Shown piece after piece: positions 50,970 through 62,563 of a stretch of DNA of 64,000 nucleotides (positions are counted from its first letter, which is position 1; every line of letters begins with the position of its first letter). Under the pieces are notes generated by a model, which made no database searches, was not told the DNA's origin, and saw nothing but the letters and a program-made list of their open reading frames with translations. The translations under genes and the position numbers were made by a program. The DNA comes from Kondoa malvinella (taxonomy: Eukaryota > Basidiomycota > Agaricostilbomycetes > Agaricostilbales > Kondoaceae): NCBI GenBank assembly GCA_039545315.1, contig BCIM01000003.1, positions 735,799 to 799,798 of the forward strand, read 5' to 3'.

Positions 50970-52430
50970 ATGCCTCTCCTTGGAGCTCTCTCCATGTCTT
51001 CTATCAGTTCTTCCTCCTCTTTCATCGCGTCGGTCGCGAAAAGGCCTCCATATCAATGTAATGGCTCGCAATCCTCATCCTCTCGTTCATACGCCTCTCG
51101 CGCGTCTCCTTCCCTCGCCTCTCGTTATCAAGGCCCTGGCTGGCTACCAGACTCGGACAGCTCAGATTCGGACTCTGATATCTCTTCCTATCCACTTTCC
51201 CAAAACAGAAAGAGACCCGTGCGGCATGTCTCGCAAAGGCAATTCAGACGACCACGTCATTTGCGTCAGCCAGTCCCTCCTCTGCTGGGCGGAAAGGGCG
51301 GCGGCGGCGGACGTGAAGATCCGGCTTTGCTTGCGGCCAGAACGAGTATAGAGACTGCGCAAGGGGTGTTCGACTTGACGACTATGAATGCTGCGTTCTA
51401 TCAAGGTCTTGCTGTTTGCTTTACTGTCTTGGCGATTCTGTTTCTGCTCGTTGCTTGGCAGATCGATGCCGTTGCGCTGTTGACATTGCCGACCAAGAAA
51501 GGCGACAATGCTACTATCAGTAAGCTCTCCATCTATCAGTCGAACGATATCAGGCCTGATCAGAGCACAGCTGTGGCCGTATCAGATCCAAAGACTTCCA
51601 TTCCAGACTCCTTCGTGGCCTATTTGCAAGGCAACAGCTTTATCGCATTCGGCATAACTTGGATATCCATCGTCGGCGCTTCTTCATCCCTCCTAGCCAG
51701 TATCTGTATTTGCTACGGCTCAAACATCCGTAAAGCGATGCCGAACAATCTAAAATCCTTCATGTCCGGCCACGCTGACCGAGCTCATCAGCTCTTGCAC
51801 CGCATACTTAACGGAAGCGGGACTTTCAAAAAGTATGGAAGCCTAGGTATAAAGCTTTGGTGGATCTTCTTTCTTGGTTTACCGGCTTTTGCGGCTGCTG
51901 CTTTCCATGCGTTGGCATTCTTGGATCAGATGAAAAGCTTGTCAAGTGCTAATGCTGGTGGTAAAGAGCTAGATGCAAGGATCACGTCTGCGTCTGTCCT
52001 TCTTGTTCGGTGATGGACTGATGTTGTACAGATATGGCCTATCAACACTCTTTGCATGTATCGCTGGCACCCTCATGTTTCTCGGTTCTGTCCTCGCAGC
52101 AGCTTCTCAGGTGTCCAAAGTCTCACAACACAATGCACAAGGCGCGTTGAACGAGTGAGTAGTCTTTCTCAATTCCAATGTCGTTCTCACTAGTCTGTCA
52201 GCGCAATGAACGAGTATGACCGATTACCACCCTCGCGCAGCCAATGGCAAGATAACCTTCGCGGCGAAAAGGCTCAGTCGCAATGGCAGGACGATCTGCA
52301 AGGACAGAAAGCTGCTCCGCCTCAGTATGAGCAGCAGTATGGCTCGAGTAATGCTATCCCGATGAGAAGTGAAGCTGGGTATCCAGTCGGTAGTGAGTTC
52401 ACCATCGCGAGTAGGCAGGGGAGGATATGA
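50970..52430 (+). CDS. Orphan membrane protein A (first of a tandem paralogous pair)
   Basis: No known family. The N-terminus is Ser/Arg/Asp-rich and disordered (WLPDSDSSDSDSDISS). At least four membrane helices follow: GLAVCFTVLAILFLLVAWQI, FIAFGITWISIVGASSSLLA, IKLWWIFFLGLPAFAAAAFH and LFACIAGTLMFLGSVLAAAS. Between helices 2 and 3 is a conserved segment NNLKSFMSGHADRAHQLL and GTFKKYGSLGIKLWW, which is shared with the next gene. The tail contains two copies of QWQD (SQWQDNLRGEKAQSQWQDDL) and ends GSEFTIASRQGRI. Three exons. ATGs at 50970 and 50994 are both possible starts. About 450 residues. Confidence 0.75.
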
Positions 52431-52909
52431 GGGTGTTGCGTTATGAGCTGCTCTGTTCCTGCAATCATCTCTAAGCATGTCTGCTAGCTCTAGCTGCATT
52501 TCGCCTCTTCGAGAATTCGAGGCGCGTGTAGCTTGTCCTTTCGCGACGAGTTCCGATGCATGCGTATACCAAAATCCTACGATTGACGAACGATAACCCA
52601 AATGGCTTGTAGTCATGCGTAGCTCCTTTTGCTGGCCAGTCTCCTGAGCTGGAAGCGACCTTCCAACGATTTGTCGCGATTTTGTGATTCGACTTGTTGA
52701 GGCTCTCTATCCCTTGCCTGGCCTATTTTGCACATAAGCAACACACAGCTACGCTTCTTGAGACATCTACACGTCCATCATGAACGCTACATCTCTATTC
52801 CCTTTGTCAAAATGACCTTCCAGCGTTTTCCTCTTTGCGATGAGAATGACCGTTCCTGCCTGTCCGTATCTTGTGCTGCTTCTCGCTAGCTCATGAGTGC
52901 GATTCAACC
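52431..52909. promoter_or_regulatory. Spacer between the tandem orphan genes
   Basis: 479 bases on the same strand as both genes; presumed 3' end of A and promoter of B. The pyrimidine-rich run near 52785-52870 (CCTTCCAGCGTTTTCCTCTT) could be the leader. No coding exon was recognised. Confidence 0.45.
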
Positions 52910-54760
52910 ATGTCGCGCAAACCGAGACCACGCCCTAGACCTGTTCAGAGCAGTCGCAGACCTCGAGATGAAGACGAGGATGAATACGGCTCAGGCTTTG
53001 ACCTTCTCGCGACGCCAAGAACGCCATGCAGTGCTGCTAGGACACCTGCTACTCCCAAATCCGCTCGCAGACAAGGCTCTATCTTTGGTCCGCCTGCCAG
53101 GCCTAGGAAATCATTCGATAGTCTGTCAGATGACGAGTCTGTTGATAGCTATCGGTCACCTCCGCCAAGACGAAGAAGAGATAGCTTTGAAAGATCTCCA
53201 AGGACGCCGAGGATGAGAAGGGGACTCGAAAGGATGTCGAGGTTCTTTGCGCCTGGTCATTTTCCGCCACGCTTTGAGGAAGGGGAACCTGGAGGATGGG
53301 CAGGACATGTAAGAAATCCGCAGATGGAGAAGGATCCTATGCAAGAGCAGATAGGTCAGGCGACGATGCGGCTTTCGTTGTATCGAGCTCTGGTAAGTCA
53401 GACGATGCTCTTCCCTGGCCGCGCTCAATATTTCTGCAGTGTGTGCTCGGCAGTGGGCTAGCTGGTCTCTTTCTGATCCTTGCATACGTTCTGGGTGGGC
53501 TGGTCATAGCAACTTTGCCGGAGTAGTGAGGCTGCTCCAAAGCGATGTCAGCCGGTAGCTCAATCCTGCGTTAGCTCTCAAGACGGTGCCCAGAATCCGA
53601 GCACGAAAGTTAGTAAGTGGTCGAATCTCTGCTGCAGGTCATTGCTCACGGCTGCCGCCAGCTATCAAAGCACGAGATGGGAATTACGTACCTGGCTCGA
53701 CCATGGCAGACCTGGCCGGCGGCGTATGGGGCTCGGTGGTCATCTACATCTCTCTAGCAGGTAAGCCTCATCAGACTTACAGACGATTGGTAGCTGATGC
53801 GGATCAGTAGCTGGAATCTTCTGCCTGCTGAGTGCCGTTTTCCAAATGTTCAGCGAAAAGATACGAAAGAAGAGCTTCGATAGCCTGCGGAACTTTATGA
53901 GTGGCTTTGCAGATCTAGAAGATGAAGCTTTGCCTCCAGCTTCTGCAATGTGGAAGAAATACGGAACGTGGAATTGCAAGATATGGTACCTCCTCGCATT
54001 CTCTCTGCCATCGATTGCCGCTGTCGTGGCGTCTCTCCTGGTGTATTTTGACCAAAGAGGTAGTCTGAAGAGTAGCTTAAATGGCGCGGGCTCCGTCGAG
54101 TGAGTCAGACAGTCTTCTGGGTCAGGTGCAGCAATTGATCTGATGCCAGCTTCGGACAATCATCAATATTCACAATGGTCGCAACAGGGATGATGCTGAC
54201 TGGCGCGGGCTTGAACGTACTGCGACAGCATCTGCTTGTCTGGCTCCTAGAGTGGGTTGTCTCCTAACCCTCTGCATCTGTGTACTAACATTGTTTTCAG
54301 ATTCAGACAGCACAACGGCCTGATCGACACTTCACCTCCTCCTGCTTATCCCTTCTCCGGCGTTCTACCTCAAAACCCAGCAGAATCTCCATCTTACCAG
54401 ATGAAAACGGCTCCTGCTCCTTCACCCTATAGTCATTCCCGCAATCCATCAGCGTTCTCTCAGGGATCAGCAGCCATTCCGAATGGATCTGCTTTCACTC
54501 TCCAACGAAACCCTTCTACTCTACAGCGCAGTCCATCAGGAGCACAACATTGCAACCCGTCTGCATTCACGCAAGGTTCGAAAGGGACTTATGCAGCTGG
54601 CTCCGGCTTCACTATCAATAGTCGCAATCCATCTGCGTTCACAGCAGGCAGCTATCCGAATGGCTCAGCTTTTACCCTACAGTCAAAGAAATCTCAGCGG
54701 TCAAATCGATCCAAGGATCTGCCTTGGGGACCGTCTCAAAGCGAAAACGGGATCGTGTAG
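52910..54760 (+). CDS. Orphan membrane protein B (second of the tandem pair)
   Basis: Paralogue of the preceding gene. A disordered Arg/Pro/Ser-rich N-terminus (SRKPRPRPRPVQSSRRPRDE, many SP/TP sites) leads to membrane helices GLAGLFLILAYVLGGLVIAT, GGVWGSVVIYISLA joined to VAGIFCLLSAVFQMF, IWYLLAFSLPSIAAVVASLL and a last one before 54260. The shared segment reads KSFDSLRNFMSGFADLED, then MWKKYGTWNCKIWYL, and FDQRGSLKSS, aligned with A's NNLKSFMSGHAD, FKKYGSLGIKLWW and LDQMKSLSS. The exon structure through 53525-53640 is the least certain part. The tail is made of NPSAF/GSAFTL repeats and ends SQSENGIV. Confidence 0.72.
54437..54690 (+). repeat. Coding repeat of NPSAF and GSAFTL motifs in protein B tail
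   Basis: Within about 85 residues, NPSAF occurs three times (codons at 54443, 54554 and 54626) with variant NPSTL once, alternating with GSAFTL (twice) and GSGFTI. The first orphan's tail ends with one related GSEFTI, so the unit predates or accompanies the gene duplication. Codons differ between copies, so the repeat is old rather than freshly slipped. Confidence 0.75.
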
Positions 54761-54803
54761 TGCTATTTGTACAATTGTAAAGTGTGAATAATCTATTACA
54801 TGT

Positions 54804-57245
54804 CTACCCTGCGAAAGCTGAATCATCCAGATCAACACCGAGGTCGTTTTTCGCCATTGCTGTAATCTGTTTCTGCAGGATGTCTTCGAATCCTTCGTGA
54901 CCGTAGCCGAAGAAAGAGAGGACCCATTGCCGAGCTTTTGTGAACAAAAATCCAGCATCGATGACTAACATATCGATCAGCTTGATGTGACTGAGCGTAA
55001 GACTGTTGCTTACTGAAAAGGAAGCTCTTAAAGACCCATACATTGTACTGATCGCGGAACCAAGAGCGCACGCCGACGTGCTGCATAGGAGCTCTTGACG
55101 AACGCGAGGTGTCTGCGAGTCCAGCAACCGCCCAGTCTATATGTGCCATTCAGCACTAAATCATGGTCTAGCATCATAAGACTCACGCGCAAGAATGTTG
55201 ATTCTGTTGACTGGACTACCGAGCGTCTGGTTATTGGCTGTAGGAAAGAGCTCAGCTAATCGCCCAAAGTTCAAACTGAACCTGCGCCTACCTTGCATCA
55301 TCCGCATACATCTCGTCAAGAAAACAAGTTCCTGCAATGGCATCAGTCACACATATGTCTGTCAGAAGAAGAGACTGACTCTGGGTATCAGCTTCTCATT
55401 CTGCAACATCTTCTTGAGCTTTTCTTTGACATTGATTTGCGCTTCAAACGATCCAGCATCTTGTGCTTGTTCGCCATTGCTGTTTTCTGTCTTTTTCTTG
55501 TTCCTTTTTACTCTAAATGGTCGTAACAGCGTCGCAGAAGCAAACATATCACTTGATCCGAAACCCCAGGAATTGGCGATGCGCTGTGACGATTCAGGCT
55601 TGACCGAACCAATGCCGAAAACGACTCACATCTATCGTTTGCGTGTCCATGACGAACAGACTCTTCCATAGCAGACTTTGACAAAGCTTCAGTAAGTATT
55701 TGAGTCGACTGCACAGAACCGCCTCACCTGTAATCCCGTCTGAAATCATCCGTCAATTCGACATATAGCCCATGATCGATCACAACCTATGATTATCTCA
55801 GCTAAAGCTTCCTGCCACTGCATGCTGAGCTTACGATTTCTGGCTTGCTTGGGTTCTTGGGATGTGGTCGAACTGTCTCTGTTTCAGCCTACATTCTGTC
55901 GATCGGGTCAGACGCATACCTAGTAAATTTCCGTAGTGCGGATCACAATGCACGAAGCCAAACTCTGTCCACCGATTTCACCTAAGTACTTTGTCGAGCT
56001 TTGAAGGACGTACTGAAAATCATGGCAGCAAAACATTCCGTAACAGCTTGCCTGTTATTCCCGTCAAAAGATTCAGCATAAGCCAAAAAGCATCAGCAGC
56101 AAGCACCGACATGACATCCTTCTCCTTGAAACCCCAAGCCTTGATCTTTTCCACTTCATTCAACCTACATCCACCTTGCACAAAATCAGCAGTCATGATC
56201 CTATCCGTCGTCTTGTCCCAATGTACTTTTCTGTGTCTCCAATTATACCTATAGTTTGAAAAGACAGGAAAAGGACGAACGGTACGGATACTCGATCTCG
56301 GAGTGTAGGTTCGGTCAGTAGGTAATTGGCAGTCTTTTCAGCGTTGGCTGCTTCTATGGTGAATTTGGTTTCTAGTCGCATGCGAGAGGCGACGTCTACA
56401 GAGAATTTAGTAAGATTGACAGAAGAAAGGCTGGGACTGACAATCGGCCATCCAGGAGCAAGGGATTTCAAAGAGATAGTCGTAGCAATACATGAGCATC
56501 CGATAGGAGAATAGATCCCTGTACAGATATGTACATCATCGAATCGAAGCCGAGCACCGGAAGGATGTATATCGCACCATTCCATCTGTTTCACAATTTC
56601 CGGTCTTTGTACTTTGATGGCAACCACTCGTCCATCCTTCATCTTTGCTCTATGCACTTGAGCAATACTAGCGCTAGCCATAGGAACTTCTTGGAATTCA
56701 TCAAACACCTCATGTGGATCTTGACCAAATTCGTCTTGAAACACTTGGACAACTTGAGCATACGTGATGGGTGGAGCGGCATCGAAAATGTTTGCGAAAG
56801 CTTCTCTGTACGGTTTAGGCAAGACGGCAGCTTGCATGCCTAATGCTTGACCGAGTTTAATGTACAGTCCTTGATTGGTGATGCATAATTTGTGTAAACG
56901 ATCTGCGACTCTTTGATGAAGCGCATCGATGGATTCAGTTTTGGAAGGTCTGAAATTAAACTTGTAGTCCACTGCGATGGCCAACCCAGTGTAAGCTGTA
57001 AAGAGGGACCGTTGCAGGGCATTCGCTTGAAAGTAGGAATCGTATAGATAGACAGAAAGAATGGAAGCAGTGAGAATGGGCAGAGCTAGTCTACGGCCTT
57101 TCTTTTTGGTTGCAGTAGAGGCCTGGCGTGCTTGAACAGGTATCGATCTCGAGCGCAAGAACATCGATGCGTCATGAAAGGGTATGCTCCCGTAGCCAGG
57201 CTGTGGTATAGGTGCTCTGAATGAGAGCCTGCATGTCTTGAGCAT
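54804..57245 (-). CDS. MCP2: Mitochondrial ABC1/ADCK-family atypical kinase (Mcp2/Cqd-like)
   Basis: ABC1 kinases of this branch affect mitochondrial lipid and coenzyme Q distribution. Start at 57245 (MLKTCRLSFRAPIPQPGYGS) gives a mitochondrial presequence and a helix LALPILTASILSVYLYDSYF. Family landmarks: GLYIKLGQALGMQAAVLPKP (KxGQ), FGQDPHEVFDEF, VPMASASIAQVHRAKMKDGR, VVAIKVQRPEIVKQMEW, then downstream exons with EFGFVHCDPHYGNLL (catalytic loop, near 55960) and VIDHGLYVELTDDFRRDY (metal-binding DHG). The C-terminal part reads LIPRELVFLTRCMRMMQANN and ends DLGVDLDDSAFAG. Ten or so introns, about 600 residues. Confidence 0.85.
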
Positions 57246-57448
57246 CGATTGACAGACGCTGGGGGTATATCGTTTGGGAGCAAGAGTGGACAATCACATA
57301 ATATCGAAGTCAGGTATTGCATGAACGACCTCTTTCGACTCGGAATTCCGTCAAAGCAGTACAAAAGATACCCAATAGTGCATCTGTGATAGTCCCCTCG
57401 AGTCTTTGATATACCTGAGTTGAGCCTGTTGATTCGAAGAAAGCTGCT

Positions 57449-60115
57449 ATGGTGCAAGCCAAACGCGATGCTGGATCCATGCGAGACAGGCTGATAGCTT
57501 ATCGTAAAGAGCAGAGTGAGCTCCGACCCTTGTATACGTATCATCACAGCTGACCTTGTGTGCGACAGACAAATCGCGCATCACCGAACAAGAGTTGCTA
57601 CGCGACATTCTGTACATCTTACAAGGCATAGATGGGAAATACGTGCATTTCTCAACGAGAAGACCAACTAGAAGTACTTCGGCTCCTTTGGAAGGCAGCA
57701 TTACCATCGTGTGTGATCTCGTATGTTACCTCGAACCCACCCAGTCAGGTCTGACTGTACAATAGGTACAAGTCCCGCAACCTACACGCGACCTCTTACA
57801 TCGAATAGCAGAACTAGGCTGGCTTTATCGGAAAATCAATGATACCATTACAACAGAATCAACAGACAAGGGTCTGATCGTCCAATCCTTACATTCAGCA
57901 TTACAGAAAGAGTTGACAGAATACTACAAGTTGATTGCCGTCTTGGAAGCGCAAATGTCGAAAGAAGCTGGTTTGGATGGGAAAGAGGAATTAGTGGATG
58001 TGAGTAGGGAGGAAGAGTTGAGTGATATTACTGGTTTAACGCTCAAGAGGTTGATCGTGTGGACTGAGGATATGCGGCTACGAATGAGAATGATGGGTGT
58101 ACTTGTAGAAGGTGGTGAACGTCAGTACCTTTTCTTGCTTTTGCTATCATCTGCTAACAGAGAAGAGCGGGGGTGACAGGTGAACGAGGAGGCGCTCTAG
58201 TCTCGCTCATACACGCCTATACATCCCACGGCGACCCCTTCATCCGAACTTTCACCGACCAACTTCTCGAATCCGTTTCCAAACCCTTCTTTGCCGCCTT
58301 GACGAAGTGGATCTACCAAGGCGAACTACATGATCCCTTTGATGAGTTTTTCGTCCAGCTCAATCCAGAAATGATGCAACAGCAGAAATCTACACCTTGG
58401 TTAGCTGAGGGTGAAGTCGATATTGGTCTCAGTGCGGAACAAGAACCGGTTGATGGGCATGAAGTGTGGCAGAAAAAGTTTCTCTTTAGGCAGGAGATGT
58501 TGCCCAAGTTTGTGAATGACTCGTTTGGCAAGAAGGTAAGCATAGGAAAAGAATTGATGCCGCAAAAGCTGAGAATTGGCAGATATTCTCGACCGGGAAA
58601 TCTCTCAATTTCATCAAGTACAGCTGTCAGGATGCTGATTGGGTGACTGAGCATCAGAAGAATACAGGAAGCGGCAAAGGTGAGACCTTTACACTTTGTT
58701 CTACTCATTACTTACTCCCCGCAGCCCTGATGTACAGCGACATCAACGGTCTCGAACACTCGATCGACGACGCCTATTCCCGGGCAAGTCAAAGACTCTA
58801 CGACGTCTTTCTAGACAAGTTCCGGCTGCTCTTGCACCTCCGCGCGCTCAAAGACTACCTCATGCTCGGTCGCGGCGATTTCGTTGAACTACTCATGGAA
58901 TCCATCGCTCCTTCCTTATCACGACCAGCGAATACACTCTTCCGTCATAACCTCACCGCGACACTCGAAACTGCTATTCGAGGTTCTTCCTCTTCCACTG
59001 ATCATCCAGATGTTTTGCGTCGATTAGATGCGAGGATGATGGAGTATTCTGGGTCTGAAATTGGGTGGGAATGTTTCGCGTTGGATTATAAGGTCGACGC
59101 GCCTGTCGATACGGTGTTGGACCCGCAGGCGATGACGCAGTATATGCGCATGTTTAACCAGCTTTGGCGGATCAAGAGGGTTGAAGTAGCTGTTGATGGT
59201 GCTTGGAGAAGGGTCATGACGGGAGAACGGAGCTATATCAGAGATTCGGGTGAGCATTCTCTCGCTGTACAAGCTCAAGCTAAAAGAGAGTAGACCTCAA
59301 TGCGGATTTCCATAAAGTCCGGATCGCTTTATCAGAGATGATTCACTTTATCAGGCAGTTGCAAGCTTTCTGTCATCTCGACGTCATCGAGTGCTCCTGG
59401 CAAGCTTTCGAACAATTCATCGCAAAGAAGGAAGGCGATCTCGATGGATTGATGGAAGCGCACCGAGCATATCTCGATCGCTTGATACTGAAGGCGCTTT
59501 TGTTGTCTCCCCATAGGCACGGAAAAGAGGTACGTAGTCTGATAGCGTGCTACAAATAGCTGATTTAGGTCCAACAGGAGTCGCTTTTGAAGCATGTGCG
59601 GGAAGCCTTTGAATTGATTCTCACATACTGCGACATAGTGGTAAGCTGATCCGGGAGCTTTGGACGCCATCTGACACCTTGACAGGACTCGTTATGTAAC
59701 TTTGCCTTGTCAGAAGCGAATCGAAAGGAAAGCGCTCGAGATGTCGCTAGAGTAGGCCTTTCTTTGAACACTGCAAATACTCTCTGAATTTTCAAACAGG
59801 GTCTACCGGTACAAGAACTACCTCGGGCTGATCCGGAAGCTCTACCACACATTCAGCGGCGTTTGGCGAAATATGCTGCTGCCTTTCAGGAGAATATCGT
59901 CTTGATAGTCACGAATCTGGCTGTTCACTCTGATCTGGTAGGTCTGACTGGAGCTACGTGTGGTTTAGTAACTGATTGGCATCTAGGACGTGCGGTTTTT
60001 GTCCGTGCGACTGAACTTCTCGCTTTCTTATGTTTTGTCAGTGTCTCGTTGTCGAACAGGTGTGAGCTATCTGACTGCGTGTACAGAACAAAGAAGAGCA
60101 AGAAGTAAGCAATAA
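57449..60115 (+). CDS. SPC98: Gamma-tubulin complex component 3 (Spc98/Alp6/GCP3)
   Basis: Nucleates microtubules at the spindle pole body with gamma-tubulin and GCP2. The N-terminal GRIP1 region: RITEQELLRDILYILQGIDG, LLHRIAELGWLYRKI, ALQKELTEYYKLIAVLEAQM, PFFAALTKWIYQGELHDPFD, then FLFRQEMLPKFVNDSFGKKI and GKSLNFIKYSCQD. The GRIP2 region: LLLGRGDF-like LMLGRGDFVELLMESIAPSL, LFRHNLTATLETAIRGS, WECFALDYKVDAPVDTVL, YMRMFNQLWRIKRVEVAVDG, MIHFIRQLQAFCHLDVIECS and the end AAFQENIVLIVTNLAVHSDL joined to DVRFLSVRLNFSLSY. These match GCP3 better than GCP2. About nine introns, roughly 750 residues. Confidence 0.9.
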
Positions 60116-60229
60116 GGTTCTCGTAGTAGGGTCGACTGTATTTAAGGGTGTATAGCATGTTGTAACGAAGGTCTCGCAATTCTCCCTTCGTCTAGTCATG
60201 ATGCTGCTCGCTCTACTATACTGTCCGAC

Positions 60230-62280
60230 TCAGGTCGTCTGAGCAGCAGGCATCGCGTCGTCCTCTACGGTGGAAGACGCCTTTGCCTCAATCACTTTGG
60301 TCCAGAACTCCATCTGTTCTTGCCTGTAACCATGCAAGCTTTCTGCAGTGTACTTCCCTCCAGCCTTGAACACAAGTACTTCAGGGTTATTTTTCGTATA
60401 TGCAGGCCAGCTATTTGGTTGGCCGTCTTTGGCGAAATCGAGGAAAGCGCGACCGATGATTGCTGATGTTTTGATGTCGTCTGCTCTGAAGATGGATTTC
60501 ATGTTGAACACCAGCGGAAGATCTGCAGCGTGCGCGACACCAAGTTGACCTGCAATTGGATGATCTTTGTATGCCTCAGCTGCTGGGAATCAGTATGTCT
60601 GTCCGTCGCGATAAAGGGCTAAACCTACGAGCGACATCAAGGCGATATGCATACACAGGTATCGTTTTGCCCGTCTCAGCGTTCGGAACTGACGAGAGTA
60701 CATTCGCAGTGTGCAGGACCGGGCAGATGAAGATACTATCGGCTGGAAAGATGTCAGTACCAGGTCTAGCGGAAGCGAGATAGGCATACCGAAAAGATGC
60801 GAGCCAGCGCATTCCACAATGGTGTCTTCAGCTGAAGCTTTGCTGATTTGGTACATGTTCTCCAAGCTGTTATGCCATGACTCGGGGTATCGTTTCATGA
60901 AAGCTTTGAGATTTTCTGGCTTTTGCAATTGAAGGCCCAGGGTGAACATAGTACCTGCCGTAGAATTCAGTACAGATTTTCCGGCTTTTCGTCTTGACTC
61001 ACCTTCATCTTTGTTGTGTCCGATGATGACCTGCTCTATCCAGGGATCATACCGGCCTTGCCTGATACAGTGCACAGGCGAGTGCTTCCATATCGCATTT
61101 GGACCACGTTCGATGGTCAATTGCCAAGTACCTAACGCAAAGTACTTTTGTCCGCTTGCAAGCATTTTTTCTGCCGGTACAGCGCGTAGAGCAGCTGAAA
61201 ACGTGTAAGTTTATGAGATCAAACAAGTCTGAGTACGACACACCAATTCGTTCCTCTTTGGTCGAGGCAGTGACACCATATTCAGCGAGAAGGCTGTCGT
61301 ACCAGTCACAATTCTTGCCCAATTGCGAGGTGCCCATTGAGGAAGGACCGCAGGAGATCAATATCGCGCGGTTGAAGAGTCTTTGACCAGAACAAAAGAG
61401 AACAGATGATAGCCAAGCTCCAGCTGATTCGCCAAAGACTGTGACATTGTTTGGATCTCCAGAAAAAGCGGATCTGTTAAGGCACGTCAGTATTTGTCGG
61501 GCGCACTCAGACCTAGACCCAACATGTTTCGTTGCACCTATGATAACAGCGTTAGCGACCTGAAGCGGGTGTGCACACAAGCATACCCATTGCAGAGCAC
61601 ACAAGCAGTCTCTTAGACCGTAATTTCCAGCCAAACCATCTTCACCGACGAGATCTGGATGCGCCAAAAAGCCAAAGATGTCTATGCGAGCAGTTCAGAG
61701 GGTCTTGAACCAGATGGGTTTGCTGAGCTTACTTATGCGGTAGTTGAACGTGACGATTATGCATCCTTCTGACGATTCTTCACTATGCCTTCGAAGCAAC
61801 TCTGTCGGGTCGTAAAGAGGTCGCTCAGCAGATCCGTTGTTCAAAGATCCGCCGTATATCCAGACCATGACTTTCTTCTTGGGCGAATCATCGTCAGTAG
61901 AAAATACATTGACGTTGAACGCATCTTCGCTGTCTGAAACTTCTTGAGTGTGCCAGCCTTTTATTTCAGCCATACGTTTCTCAGTGGAAGAAACAGGCTG
62001 GTAGAAGCGTGGCCCAAATTTGGTGCAATCGAGAGGTTGAGACCATGCAGTCGCAGGTCGCTGTGTACGAAGCTTTGGAAGGTGCACTCGGGAGCGCTAC
62101 ATGATGACATACAGAGTGCTCCCAGCGCTTGGCTTGACCGTACGGGATGTTCAGCCATGTCTTGATAGGGACTTCGGCGCCGTGAGTGTCTGATGAATGA
62201 CCAGAACCTTCGTATTTCGCAGTATTGAGGAAACCTTTGACAGGTCCAGTCTCGATGCTTAGGATAGGAAGAGCAGTCAT
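60230..62280 (-). CDS. Type B carboxylesterase/lipase
   Basis: Alpha/beta-hydrolase of the cholinesterase family. Starts MTALPILSIETGPVKGFLNT with no signal peptide, then TWLNIPYGQAKRWE, FGPRFYQP, VMVWIYGGSLNNGSAERPLY (oxyanion region), GCIIVTFNYRI, LAHPDLVGEDGLAGNYGLRD, NVTVFGESAGAWLSSVLFCS (nucleophile Ser in GESAG), QVIIGHNKDEG (catalytic Glu) and GQLGVAHAADLPLVFN (catalytic His; AHAAD instead of the common xHGxE). Ends EAKASSTVEDDAMPAAQTT. About eight introns, roughly 530 residues. Substrate unknown; many fungal members act on plant or xenobiotic esters. Confidence 0.88.
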
Positions 62281-62563
62281 GCTGTGCAACTTGGGAGCAG
62301 GACTTGATGAAATCAACAGTCACAGCGAGATGAACGTGAAAGCCTGCGACAGGTAGACAGCAGACGGCCAACAACTTCGGACAGGCCTGATCAGTCGCTT
62401 GGAAGAATCACAGCAACGTCTTGACTCTTGAGAAGAAGCACGAGGCGCTCTTTTGAGCGAAAGATAGTCAATGTTGAGAAGATAGAGCATCGCCTGTACG
62501 GATTACGGACACACGGCGTCGAAGCGCTGGTCTTCTGCCTTCGCCTTAACACCGCGGCCAAAC

